Source of the DNA: Pseudomonas viridiflava
GTDB lineage: Bacteria > Pseudomonadota > Gammaproteobacteria > Pseudomonadales > Pseudomonadaceae
Direction: 5' to 3'
DNA length: 64,000 nt
NCBI RefSeq assembly: GCF_900585905.1
Contig: NZ_UTVH01000121.1
Location: forward strand, 186,001-250,000
The position numbers and the translations under genes are program-made. The stretch's first letter is position 1. Every line of letters begins with the position of its first letter. This document shows positions 16,850-25,669 of the stretch, piece by piece. The notes under the pieces are model-generated. The model saw nothing but the letters and a program-made list of their open reading frames with translations, was not told where the DNA came from and made no database searches.

Positions 16850-16945
16850 TGTAGGAGCCCACTTATTGGCGCCCACTTGTTGGTGCCCACTTGTTGGCGA
16901 AGCGGCGTGACTTACACCGTCTCGCCAACAAGTTGGCTCCTACAG
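16850..16945. repeat. REP inverted pair (family C) with internal short tandem repeat
   Basis: GTAGGAGCCCACTTATTGGC begins it and CTCGCCAACAAGTTGGCTCC closes it. Inside, GCCCACTTGTTGG is repeated twice in tandem. Family C also occurs at 25392-25459 and 49297-49321. It lies between the convergent DUF971 and hslU genes. Confidence 0.8.
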
Positions 16946-16984
16946 AAAAGCGTTCCAGATCAAATCGTTGTGTATTGCTTGCGT

Positions 16985-18322
16985 TTACAGGATGTAACGC
17001 GACAGGTCCTCATCCTTGGCCAGTTCACCCAGGTGACTGTTCACGTAGTCGGCATTGATGCGGATCGGCTCGGCGTCCGGCGCAGTGGCCAGGTCGCCAG
17101 CGCTGAACGAGACCTCTTCGAGCAGGCGTTCGAGCAGAGTGTGCAGGCGTCGGGCGCCGATGTTTTCGGTCTTTTCATTGACCTGCCAAGCGATTTCGGC
17201 AAGACGCTTGATACCGTCGGCCTCGAAGGTGATGCTCAGGCCTTCGGTCTTGAGCAGTGCGCAGTATTGCTCGGTCAACGATGCGTGCGGTTCGCTGAGG
17301 ATGCGTTCGAAATCCTGCGGCGACAGCGCCTTGAGTTCAACGCGGATCGGCAGACGACCTTGCAGCTCGGGCACCAGATCACTCGGCTTGCTCAGGTGGA
17401 ACGCGCCGGAAGCGATGAACAGGATGTGATCGGTCTTGACCATGCCCAGCTTGGTGTTGACGGTGCAGCCTTCGATCAGCGGCAGCAGGTCGCGCTGTAC
17501 ACCTTCGCGGGAGACGTCGGCGCCGCCCACATTGCCGCGCTTGGCGACCTTGTCGATTTCGTCGATGAACACGATGCCATGCTGCTCGACGGCTTCCAGT
17601 GCCTTGGCCTTGAGTTCTTCCTCATTGACCAGGCGACCGGCTTCTTCCTCGCGCACCAGCTTGAGCGCTTCCTTGACCTTGAGCTTGCGCGACTTCGTCT
17701 TGCCCTTGCCCATGTTGGCGAACAGGCTTTGCAGCTGGTTGGTCATCTCTTCCATGCCGGGTGGCGCGGAGATATCGACCCCGGCGGCTTCGCTGACTTC
17801 GATTTCGATTTCCTTGTCGTCCAGCTGACCTTCACGCAGGCGCTTGCGGAACAGCTGGCGGGTGTTGGAGTCGCTGCCCGACGCGGCCTCTTCCTGGAAA
17901 CCCGTCCGCGCAGGTGGCAGCAGCGCATCGAGGATCCGGTCTTCAGCGGCGTCTTCCGCGCGATGGCGAACCTTGATGATTTCCTGTTCGCGCAGCAACT
18001 TGATTGCAGCGTCAGCCAGATCACGAATGATCGACTCCACGTCGCGACCGACATAGCCGACTTCGGTAAATTTGGTCGCTTCGACCTTGATGAACGGCGC
18101 ATTGGCCAGTTTCGCCAGGCGCCGGGCGATTTCGGTTTTGCCGACGCCAGTCGGGCCGATCATCAGGATGTTCTTCGGCGTCACTTCAACACGCAGCTCT
18201 TCGGGCAGCTGCATGCGGCGCCAGCGGTTGCGCAGGGCGATGGCGACGGCGCGCTTGGCGTCATCCTGGCCGATGATGTGACGATTGAGTTCGTGGACGA
18301 TTTCGCGGGGAGTCATTGACAT
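16985..18322 (-). CDS. hslU: ATP-dependent protease ATPase subunit HslU
   Basis: AAA+ unfoldase partner of HslV, 445 residues. Walker A is GPTGVGKTEIARRL, Walker B IVFIDEIDKV, with the I-domain in between and a sensor-2 region (ENIGARRLHTLLERL). The C-terminal LSRYIL tail is the segment that inserts into HslV to activate it. It lies 63 bp after hslV. Confidence 0.98.
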   Translation of the reverse strand: MSMTPREIVHELNRHIIGQDDAKRAVAIALRNRWRRMQLPEELRVEVTPKNILMIGPTGVGKTEIARRLAKLANAPFIKVEATKFTEVGYVGRDVESIIRDLADAAIKLLREQEIIKVRHRAEDAAEDRILDALLPPARTGFQEEAASGSDSNTRQLFRKRLREGQLDDKEIEIEVSEAAGVDISAPPGMEEMTNQLQSLFANMGKGKTKSRKLKVKEALKLVREEEAGRLVNEEELKAKALEAVEQHGIVFIDEIDKVAKRGNVGGADVSREGVQRDLLPLIEGCTVNTKLGMVKTDHILFIASGAFHLSKPSDLVPELQGRLPIRVELKALSPQDFERILSEPHASLTEQYCALLKTEGLSITFEADGIKRLAEIAWQVNEKTENIGARRLHTLLERLLEEVSFSAGDLATAPDAEPIRINADYVNSHLGELAKDEDLSRYIL

Positions 18323-18385
18323 GATAAGTGACGGTCCTCCAGCTGGGGGTCTGGCAGGCCACGGTTTGACGCGGCCTGACGGGAC

Positions 18386-18916
18386 TCACTCAGCGAGGTC
18401 CTGCTCCTCAATGGTGATGTTGTGGTTGGTGAACACGCAGATATCGCCAGCGATATGCAATGCGGTTTCAGCGATTTCACGTGCCGACAAGTCGGTCTTC
18501 TGCAGCAGCGCGCGGGCCGCGGCCTGGGCGAACGCACCGCCTGAGCCCATGGCGATCAGGCCGTCTTCGGGTTCAACCACATCGCCATTGCCGGTGATGA
18601 TCAGCGATGCGTCCTTGTTGGCAACTGCCAGCATGGCTTCAAGCCTGCTCAGCGAACGGTCGGTACGCCAGTCCTTGGCCAGTTCAACGGCAGCGCGCAC
18701 CAGATGGCCCTGGTGCTTTTCCAGCTGCCCTTCAAAACGTTCGAAAAGCGTGAACGCATCGGCGGTGGCACCTGCGAAGCCAGCGATCACCTGGCCGTGA
18801 TAGAGGCGACGCACTTTCTTGGCGTTGCCCTTCATGACGGTGTTGCCCAGGGAAACCTGGCCGTCGCCAGCCATGACGACTTTGCCGTGGCGGCGCACTG
18901 AAACGATGGTGGTCAA
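18386..18916 (-). CDS. hslV: ATP-dependent protease peptidase subunit HslV (TTG start)
   Basis: Threonine protease of the HslVU complex. 176 residues when started at the TTG at 18914-18916, with GGAG eight bases upstream; the product then begins (M)TTIVSVRR, placing the catalytic Thr right after the initiator Met, as the family requires. A longer ATG-started frame (18964) would bury the Thr 17 residues in. GAGDGQVSLG-like and MGSGGAFAQAAARALL blocks are typical. Heat-shock induction is known in other bacteria; no sigma-32 promoter was assigned here. Confidence 0.95.
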   Translation of the reverse strand: MTTIVSVRRHGKVVMAGDGQVSLGNTVMKGNAKKVRRLYHGQVIAGFAGATADAFTLFERFEGQLEKHQGHLVRAAVELAKDWRTDRSLSRLEAMLAVANKDASLIITGNGDVVEPEDGLIAMGSGGAFAQAAARALLQKTDLSAREIAETALHIAGDICVFTNHNITIEEQDLAE

Positions 18917-19057
18917 GGGAGAGTCTCCACACAGCGGGGCGAAAATGCCCGGATGAAAACTCATATGGGGGTGGGGAAAGGTATTTCAACCTTGGGGGAT
19001 GAGTGGCGCCGTGCCTGCTTTCATCGAACCTAAATAACTGTGTGATCGAAAACATAC

Positions 19058-19164
19058 CTGTAGGAGCGACCGGGGTGGCGCTCCACCGAGCACCGCGAGG
19101 CCGCGATGGCGGTGTGTCAGGCAGAACGCTATCGCGGCCTCGCGGTGCTCGTACGCTCCTACAG
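19058..19164. repeat. BIME-like inverted REP pair (family D), 107 bp
   Basis: It runs from CTGTAGGAGCGACCGGGGTG to GTGCTCGTACGCTCCTACAG. The inner part GAGGCCGCGATGGCGGTGTG is inverted around the middle. The same family lies inside the lolA-like gene at 62309-62400. The rest of 18917-19188 holds no gene. Confidence 0.85.
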
Positions 19165-19188
19165 ATTCTCTTTAAGGATCGCGCTTGG

Positions 19189-19869
19189 TTACTTGCTGCG
19201 CTGCTGCAACAAAAGGTTACTGAAACCACCGCCCGCCAGCTGCTTCTGGGCCACGGTCAGCTGTTCGCGGTTGCTGAACGGACCGACGAGAACGCGGTAC
19301 CAGGTTTCTTCCTTGACGGTGCCGGATTCCACGCCCGCTGTCTGGCCCAGCAGGATGATCTGCGCGCGAACCTTGTCGGCATCTTCTTTCTTGCGGAACG
19401 AGCCTGCCTGCAAGAAGAACTGCGTCACCGCTGCCGGTTTAGCCACCGGTGGCGGCGGCGGAGGCGTCAGGCCGCTGAGTGCGGCCTGGGCGCGCGCGGT
19501 GTCGATCTTGGCAGCCTGTTCAGGCGTGACTGGAGCGACCACAGGTGGCGGCGTTTTCTCCGGCACGGCCTCGTTGGGCACGATGACTTCCGATTCCGGC
19601 AGCAGTGTGTAGAAGTCGTACTTGGGCTTGACCGGCGCCGTCGGGCTGGGAGGCGTCTTGTTCGCTTCGGCGATTTTCGCTGCCTTGGCGTCGGCGCGCA
19701 CCCGTTTGACGTCTTCGCCGCCGGGTTCGAGCTTCATCAGAAAGACCACGAACGCGCCAACGCTGAGGCCGATTGCCAGCCACAGCCAGCCCGGGATCGG
19801 CTTTTTCGCTGGGGCCTGGTAGCGGCTGGCGCCGCGCTTTGGAGCAGGTTTTTTCTTCGCGGCAGCCAA
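19189..19869 (-). CDS. SPOR domain protein, FtsN-like
   Basis: 226 residues: a short basic cytoplasmic tail (MAAAKKKPAPKRGASRYQ), one membrane segment at ~27-45, a Pro-rich periplasmic linker with a PPPPPP run, and a C-terminal SPOR domain (~150-222) that would bind denuded septal peptidoglycan. The layout is that of FtsN, and position between argS and hslV is usual in Pseudomonas. It starts one base after the argS stop. Confidence 0.92.
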   Translation of the reverse strand: MAAAKKKPAPKRGASRYQAPAKKPIPGWLWLAIGLSVGAFVVFLMKLEPGGEDVKRVRADAKAAKIAEANKTPPSPTAPVKPKYDFYTLLPESEVIVPNEAVPEKTPPPVVAPVTPEQAAKIDTARAQAALSGLTPPPPPPVAKPAAVTQFFLQAGSFRKKEDADKVRAQIILLGQTAGVESGTVKEETWYRVLVGPFSNREQLTVAQKQLAGGGFSNLLLQQRSK

Positions 19870-19870
19870 C

Positions 19871-21607
19871 TTACATGCGCTCCAGAGTTTCCAGGCCCAA
19901 CAGCTTGAGGCCTTGCTTGAGGGTGCGGCCAGTCAGTTCGGCGAGGCGCAGACGGCTTTGCTGTTGCTCGGCGTTGTCAGCGCCCAGGATCGGGCAGTTC
20001 TCGTAAAAACTGGAGAACAGCCCCGCGAGGTCGTAGAGGTAGGCGCACAGCACGTGCGGCGTGCCTTTCTCGGCCACGTTGTTGAGGATCTCGCCGAACT
20101 GCGCCAGGCGTGCAGCCAGGTCCTGCTCCTGCGCGGCCTCAAGAACGATCTGCCCTTTGGTGACGTCAAACGGCGTGCCCAGCTTGCGAAACACACCGGC
20201 GACCCGGGTGTAGGCGTACAGCAGGTAGGGCGCGGTATTGCCTTCAAAACTGAGCATCTGTTCGAAATTGAAGCTGTAGTCGCTGGCTCGATGCTTGGAC
20301 AGGTCGGCATATTTCACCGCGCTGATGCCCACGGCATGGGCGATGGCCCGCAGCTCGTCTTCCGCCACTTCGGGGTTCTTTTCCTTGACCAGCGTGTAGG
20401 CGCGCTCGCGGGCTTCTTCCAGCAGATCGATCAGCTTGACCGTGCCGCCGTCCCGGGTCTTGAACGGGCGGCCATCGGCGCCGTTCATGGTGCCAAAACC
20501 CATGTGTTCCAGCTGCATGCCGTCATGGACAAACCCGGCACGGCGCGCCACTTCGAAGACTTGCTGGAAATGCAGTGCCTGCCGCTGATCGACGAAATAC
20601 AACGCGCGATCAGCCTTGAGCACCTTGCTGCGATAGCGCACGGCGGCAAGGTCAGTGGTCGCGTAGAGATAACCGCCACCGGCCTTCTGCACGATCACGG
20701 GCAGCGGCTTGTCATCGGCTGTCCGGTATTCGTCGAGGAACACGCACTGGGCGCCATCGCTTTCAACCAGCAGGCCCGCGGCCTTCAGATCGCGGACCAC
20801 ATTGGCAAGATCGTCGTTGTAGGCGCTTTCGCCCATGACGTCGGCTGGGGTCAGTTTGACGTTGAGCAGGTCGTAGACTTGCTGGCAGTGGGACAACGAG
20901 ATGTCCTTGAATTTTGTCCACAGGCTCAGGCACTCGGCATCGCCAGCCTGGAGCTTGACCACCAGCGAGCGTGCGCGCTCGGCAAACTCGGTGGACTCGT
21001 CGAAGCGTTTCTTCGCTGCGCGGTAGAAGTCCTCGAGGTCGGACAACTCATCGCTGGTAGCGGGCTGTTCCTGCAGATAGGCCAGCAACATGCCGAATTG
21101 CGTGCCCCAGTCGCCCACGTGGTTCTGGCGGATCACGGTGTCACCGAGGAACTCCAGCACATTGGCCACGCCGTCGCCGATGATGGTCGAGCGCAAGTGG
21201 CCAACGTGCATCTCCTTGGCCAGATTCGGTGCAGACAGGTCGACTACGCTGCGTTGCGCCGGGCCTGCCTTGCGCACCGACAGCTGCGCATCGGCGAGAG
21301 CGGCGTCAAGGCGCGCCGCCAGGGCCTGGGTATTCTGAAAGAAATTGAGAAAGCCGGGGCCGGCGATTTCCACCTTGCTGATCTGCGGGTCGGCAGGCAG
21401 CGCTGCAATCAGCTTTTCGGCCAGATCACGTGGCTTCAGGCCTGCAGGCTTGGCCAGCATCATGGCGATATTGCTGGCGAAATCGCCGTGGGTCTTGTCC
21501 TTGGCATTTTCCACCTGAATCGCTGGCGACAGGCCTTCCGGCAAGACGCCCTCGCTGGCGAGTTGGCTCAGGGCTTGTTGGATCAGCTGGCGAATGGTGT
21601 CTTTCAT
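19871..21607 (-). CDS. argS: arginyl-tRNA synthetase
   Basis: Class I aminoacyl-tRNA synthetase charging tRNA-Arg. 578 residues; the HIGH motif appears as HVGH in APNLAKEMHVGHLRSTIIGD. The N-terminal arginyl-tRNA synthetase domain (~1-85) and the C-terminal DALR anticodon-binding domain (~460-578) are both present. The C-terminus ends GLETLERM, the usual ArgS ending. Confidence 0.98.
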   Translation of the reverse strand: MKDTIRQLIQQALSQLASEGVLPEGLSPAIQVENAKDKTHGDFASNIAMMLAKPAGLKPRDLAEKLIAALPADPQISKVEIAGPGFLNFFQNTQALAARLDAALADAQLSVRKAGPAQRSVVDLSAPNLAKEMHVGHLRSTIIGDGVANVLEFLGDTVIRQNHVGDWGTQFGMLLAYLQEQPATSDELSDLEDFYRAAKKRFDESTEFAERARSLVVKLQAGDAECLSLWTKFKDISLSHCQQVYDLLNVKLTPADVMGESAYNDDLANVVRDLKAAGLLVESDGAQCVFLDEYRTADDKPLPVIVQKAGGGYLYATTDLAAVRYRSKVLKADRALYFVDQRQALHFQQVFEVARRAGFVHDGMQLEHMGFGTMNGADGRPFKTRDGGTVKLIDLLEEARERAYTLVKEKNPEVAEDELRAIAHAVGISAVKYADLSKHRASDYSFNFEQMLSFEGNTAPYLLYAYTRVAGVFRKLGTPFDVTKGQIVLEAAQEQDLAARLAQFGEILNNVAEKGTPHVLCAYLYDLAGLFSSFYENCPILGADNAEQQQSRLRLAELTGRTLKQGLKLLGLETLERM

Positions 21608-21745
21608 GGTGCTCTCTTCGACCGCAAGCGCGGCAGCGCCTGAATGCGCGGGTGGAAAAACTGGGCATTATCCGTGGCTGGAGCCACCTTGCCAACCGCG
21701 TTGGCCATGCGGTTTCGAATTACCTGGAAAAAATGAAACACATTC

Positions 21746-21835
21746 GTGGGGCTGGCCTTAGCCGGGAAGGCAGTATTGCTGACGACACATGTGGGGTGAT
21801 TGTCACGGCCTCTTCCCGGCTGAAGCCGGTCCCAC
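21746..21835. repeat. inverted pair of REP elements (family A)
   Basis: A forward copy (GGGCTGGCCTTAGCCGGGAA, one arm degenerate) lies at 21746-21768 and a reverse copy at 21813-21835, in the 260-bp gap between priA and argS. Confidence 0.8.
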
Positions 21836-21867
21836 GCCACAGGGCTGTTGGTCGCAATGGCGGCAGG

Positions 21868-24087
21868 CTAATACAAATCCACCGGATCAACATCCAGCGA
21901 CCATCTGACCTGTCGGCCCCCGGGCATCTGCTCCAGCTTGAGCAGCCACGAACCGAGCAGTCGATGCAGTGGCGCGCGGGCACTGGATTGCAGCAGCAAT
22001 TGCGCACGGTAACGCCCGGCGCGACGTTCCATGGGGGCCGGGACCGGGCCCAGCAGTTCGATCCCGCCCAGATTCATGTCGCTCAGCAGTTGCTCGGCCT
22101 CGCTGCAGGCCTCGTCGAGAAACCCTTCGGCTTGCCCCGGTTTGTGCGCTTCGGCGCGCAGCAGCGCCAAGTGCGAAAACGGCGGCAGGCCCGCAGCCCG
22201 GCGTTCGCTCAGGGCCTGTTCGGCAAAGGCGAAATAACCCTGCTCGGTGAGCTGGATCAGCAGAGGATGGTCGGCCAGATGGGTCTGAATGATCACCCGG
22301 CCAGGCTCCTCGGCGCGGCCCGCACGCCCGGCCACCTGGACGATCAATTGCGCCATGCGCTCGCTGGCACGGAAGTCGCCGGAAAACAGCCCGCCGTCGG
22401 CATCAAGGATCGACACCAGCGTGACCCGGGGAAAGTGGTGTCCCTTGGCCAGCATCTGCGTGCCCACCAGAATGCACGGCTGGCCGCGTTGGATGGTGGC
22501 GAACAGCTGGTTCATCGCATCCTTGCGCGAAGTGCTGTCGCGGTCGACGCGCAACACCGGATAGTCGGGAAACAGAATCCCCAGGCGCTCCTCGGCGCGC
22601 TCGGTGCCTGCGCCCACCGGGCGCAGATCGACTTTCCCGCAGGATGGGCACTGGCGCGGTACGCGCTCGACGTGGCCGCAGTGATGGCAACGCAGCTCGC
22701 CCGAGCGCTGATGCACGGTCATCCGCGCATCGCAACGCGGGCAGCCTGACAGCCAGCCGCAATCGTGGCACAGCAATGTGGGTGCAAACCCCCGGCGATT
22801 GAGAAACACCAGCACCTGTTGCCCGGCCGCGAGGGTCTGGCCGATGGCTTGCTGCATCGGCCCGGAAATGCCGCTGTCCAGTGGGCGGCTTTTCACATCC
22901 AGACGCATGAATTTCGGCTGCTGCGCGCCGCCTGCTCGCTGGTTGAGGCGCAGCAGGCCGTAGCGGCCGGTGTAGGCGTTGTGCAGGCTTTCCAGCGACG
23001 GCGTTGCCGAGCCGAGCACGATGGGGATGTTTTCCTGCCGCGCGCGCACCAGCGCCAGGTCGCGGGCGTGGTAGCGCAAGCCTTCCTGCTGTTTATAGGA
23101 GCCGTCGTGCTCCTCGTCGATAATGATCAGGCCCGGGTGCTTCATCGGCGTGAACAGTGCGGAACGGGTGCCGATAATAATGTCAGCCTCGCCGTCACGC
23201 GCCGCCAGCCAGGCGTCCAGGCGATCGCGATCATTGACCGATGAGTGCAGCAGGGCGATGCGGGCATTGAAGCGCTGCTCGAAACGCGCCAGGGTCTGCG
23301 GCCCGAGGTTGATTTCCGGGATCAGCACCAGGGCCTGCTTGCCGGCTTCAAGGGTTTCGCGAATCAGCTGCAGATAGACTTCGGTCTTGCCGCTGCCGGT
23401 GACGCCCGCCAGCAGAAAGGCGTGGAAGCTGTTGAAACCGGCGCGAATGGCCTCGCAGGCGGCACGCTGCTCGGGATTGAGCGGCAGCTCCGGTTGCGCC
23501 AGCCAGTGCTCGTGACGGGCCGAAGGCGCATGGCTGCGCACCTCGACCTGGACCAGTTGCTTGGCCAGCAGCAGGTTCAGGCTTTCCTTGTTCAGCATCA
23601 GTTTGCTCAGCAGCTGATGAGCAACGCCATGGGGATGTTGCGCCAGGGTGGTCAGTGCCTCGCGCTGTTTGGGCGCGCGGGCGATGCGCGAGTCGTCGAC
23701 GCTGGCGCCAGGCGCCACCTGCCAGAAGCGCTCCTGTCGTGACTCGGCGGGTTCGCCCTGGCGCAGCAATACCGGCAACGCCCAGCTCAGGGTGTCGCCC
23801 AGGCTGTGCTGGTAATACTGCGAGGTCCACAGGCACAGTTTGAACAGCGCAGGCGGCAGCGGCGTGTGCTCGTCCAGCAGGGCAATGGCTCGCTTGAGCT
23901 TGTCGGCGGGCACTTCACTGTGCTCGGCGACTTCGATCAGGATGCCGATCATCTCCCGGCGGCCGAACGGCACGCGCAGGCGCATGCCAGGTTGCAAGGC
24001 GCTGCGCAACACACCGGCAGGGGCGCGGTAGTCGAACAGGCGGCGCAATGGCGAGGGCAAGGCAAGGCGCAAAATGGCGTCGGGCAC
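21868..24087 (-). CDS. priA: primosomal protein N' (replication restart helicase PriA)
   Basis: 3'-to-5' DNA helicase that reloads the replisome at stalled forks. 739 residues. Walker A is GVTGSGKTEVYL, Walker B IIIDEEHDGSYK. The two-zinc cysteine cluster is seen in CHDCGWLSGCPRCDARMTVH and CHHCGHVER...CPSCG (eight Cys). The N-terminal DNA-binding domain contains the LRVPFGRREMIGI block. Confidence 0.97.
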   Translation of the reverse strand: MPDAILRLALPSPLRRLFDYRAPAGVLRSALQPGMRLRVPFGRREMIGILIEVAEHSEVPADKLKRAIALLDEHTPLPPALFKLCLWTSQYYQHSLGDTLSWALPVLLRQGEPAESRQERFWQVAPGASVDDSRIARAPKQREALTTLAQHPHGVAHQLLSKLMLNKESLNLLLAKQLVQVEVRSHAPSARHEHWLAQPELPLNPEQRAACEAIRAGFNSFHAFLLAGVTGSGKTEVYLQLIRETLEAGKQALVLIPEINLGPQTLARFEQRFNARIALLHSSVNDRDRLDAWLAARDGEADIIIGTRSALFTPMKHPGLIIIDEEHDGSYKQQEGLRYHARDLALVRARQENIPIVLGSATPSLESLHNAYTGRYGLLRLNQRAGGAQQPKFMRLDVKSRPLDSGISGPMQQAIGQTLAAGQQVLVFLNRRGFAPTLLCHDCGWLSGCPRCDARMTVHQRSGELRCHHCGHVERVPRQCPSCGKVDLRPVGAGTERAEERLGILFPDYPVLRVDRDSTSRKDAMNQLFATIQRGQPCILVGTQMLAKGHHFPRVTLVSILDADGGLFSGDFRASERMAQLIVQVAGRAGRAEEPGRVIIQTHLADHPLLIQLTEQGYFAFAEQALSERRAAGLPPFSHLALLRAEAHKPGQAEGFLDEACSEAEQLLSDMNLGGIELLGPVPAPMERRAGRYRAQLLLQSSARAPLHRLLGSWLLKLEQMPGGRQVRWSLDVDPVDLY

Positions 24088-24189
24088 GCGGTGTTCCCAG
24101 TGGTGGCTTTTGGCGATGCGCGATGTTAGCAGACGCGAGCAGGGCGCCGGTGCCGGTCTGCCGGTAAACAGGCGCGTCAGAGGTTTCGC

Positions 24190-24217
24190 TTGCGTCGATG
24201 CAATTGTCTGTTAATAT
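24190..24217 (+). promoter_or_regulatory. candidate sigma-70 promoter of rpmE
   Basis: TTGCGT (24190-24195), 16 bp, TAATAT (24212-24217), about 70 bp upstream of the rpmE start, in the divergent priA/rpmE region. Confidence 0.45.
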
Positions 24218-24287
24218 TCGCGGCCTATTTACGTGCGGTATTCGACAATAGTGTTGGATGGCGGCACGCCAGCCCGAGGAAGTACCG

Positions 24288-24521
24288 ATGAAATCCGATA
24301 TCCATCCAGTTTACGAAGCCATTGACGCCACCTGCAGCTGCGGCAATGTCATCAAAACCCGTTCGACTCTCGCCAAGCCTCTGAGCCTGGACGTTTGCAA
24401 CGAGTGCCACCCGTTCTACACCGGCAAGCAGAAGACGCTCGACGTCGGCGGCCGTGTTGACAAGTTCAAGTCGCGCTTCGGTGCGTTTGGCGCAACCAAA
24501 GCTCCTGCTGCTGCAGAGTAA
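24288..24521 (+). CDS. rpmE: 50S ribosomal protein L31 (zinc-binding form)
   Basis: 77 residues starting MKSDIHPVYEAIDATCSCGN; CGAGGA precedes the ATG, so a ten-codon longer frame is rejected. Four cysteines (C16, C18, C37, C40) make this the zinc-containing C+ type. Its intrinsic terminator lies at 24569-24597, inside the start of the next gene. Confidence 0.97.
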   Translation: MKSDIHPVYEAIDATCSCGNVIKTRSTLAKPLSLDVCNECHPFYTGKQKTLDVGGRVDKFKSRFGAFGATKAPAAAE

Positions 24522-24523
24522 GG

Positions 24524-25348
24524 TTGGCCGTCCTGGAAAACCCGATGGGTTTCTCCAGGCTGCTTGAGAAGGCGCCCCTTGTGGGCGCCTTTTTTGTGGC
24601 TGCGATCTGGCTACCTGCAGCGCAGGCGTTTTGCCCCGCACCAGAGCGGCTGCCGGTGGCGCAGGTCGCGCGCGTGGTTGATGGCGACACCTTGCGCCTC
24701 AAGGATGGCCGCAGCATACGCATGGTCGGCCTCAACACGCCCGAAACCGGCAGGAAGGGTCGCGCAGCTGAACCGTTTGCCGAAGATGCACGGCGGCGCC
24801 TGCAGACGCTGGTGAATGAAAGTGGTGGTACCGTCAGCCTGCGCATCGGTGCGCAGAAAAAGGACCGCTACGGGCGCGTGCTGGCCAATGTCTACGGGCG
24901 CAACGGCAGCAATCTCGAAGCGCAGTTGCTCGGCGAAGGGCTGGGCTATCTGGTGGCGGTGGCACCCAATGTGGCACTGGTGGATTGTCAGCAAGCGGCT
25001 GAGCAGGCTGCGCGAAAAGCCGGCCGCGGTTTGTGGCGCACATCGCCGATGCAGTCGGCTGCGGGGATCAATCGTGGCGGTTTCGCGCTGGTCACCGGCC
25101 GTGTCGTCGATGTGCAGCGCAACAGTTCCGGCATCTGGATCGAGTTGTCTGATTCACTGGTGCTGCGAATCGCGCCCGGTCTTGTCAGTCAGTTCGATGC
25201 GGATCAGCTGAGCCGCCTGAAGGGGCGGCCTGTCGAGGCGCGGGGCTGGGTGGTCGATCGCTCAAGGCGTGGTGGCCTCAAACCCGGGCACGCGCGCTGG
25301 ATGATGCCTGTTACCCATCCGGCGATGTTGAACATCTCCCCACCCTGA
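24524..25348 (+). CDS. secreted thermonuclease-family (SNase-like) protein
   Basis: 274 residues (TTG at 24524), or 267 from an ATG at 24545. A signal peptide ends at ...WLPAAQA, then an SNase domain with the metal-binding VVDGDTLRL and GLNTPETG motifs and the basic KKDRYGRVLANVY block. It is predicted to cut nucleic acids in the periplasm or outside the cell. The first codons overlap the rpmE terminator, which encodes part of the signal peptide (around PLVGAFF). Start codon uncertain. Confidence 0.85.
   Translation: MAVLENPMGFSRLLEKAPLVGAFFVAAIWLPAAQAFCPAPERLPVAQVARVVDGDTLRLKDGRSIRMVGLNTPETGRKGRAAEPFAEDARRRLQTLVNESGGTVSLRIGAQKKDRYGRVLANVYGRNGSNLEAQLLGEGLGYLVAVAPNVALVDCQQAAEQAARKAGRGLWRTSPMQSAAGINRGGFALVTGRVVDVQRNSSGIWIELSDSLVLRIAPGLVSQFDADQLSRLKGRPVEARGWVVDRSRRGGLKPGHARWMMPVTHPAMLNISPP
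24569..24597 (+). terminator. rho-independent terminator of rpmE, inside the next reading frame
   Basis: AAGGCGCCC-CTTGT-GGGCGCCTT followed by TTTTT. It is 48 bp after the rpmE stop and within codons ~16-24 of the nuclease frame. Confidence 0.9.
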
Positions 25349-25391
25349 TAATTGCTGAAAAAGACATGATCCCCTGATCCGGACGTCTTTT

Positions 25392-25459
25392 TGTAGGAGC
25401 CAACTTGTTGGCGAGACGGTCTCAGTCACGCCGCTTCGCCAACAAGTTGGCTCCTACAG
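25392..25459. repeat. inverted REP pair (family C)
   Basis: GTAGGAGCCAACTTGTTGGC and its exact reverse complement face each other across 28 bp. It sits in the 321-bp gap 25349-25669, which otherwise holds only the maeB promoter region. Confidence 0.85.
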
Positions 25460-25574
25460 ATCCAAGTTCGCCGAGCGACAGCGCGGCGTCTGGAGGATGG
25501 AAGATCTATGGTGAAGGAGCTGGCTAAGCCAGATAACTCCCCTGCTCTAAGCGTAAAGTCGTAGTCCTTACCTA

Positions 25575-25603
25575 TTGACACATGTGACTGGCCAGTCTTG
25601 TTA
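25575..25603 (+). promoter_or_regulatory. candidate maeB promoter
   Basis: A perfect -35 TTGACA (25575-25580), 17 bp, then a weak TTGTTA (25598-25603), about 65 bp before the maeB start. The palindrome ACTGGCCAGT lies in the spacer. Confidence 0.4.
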
Positions 25604-25669
25604 GGACTTTGCATCTTGCGTATCCTCGGCGGTCCGTCTGTCCCACAGTAAAAAAAGCGGAATGCCCTC

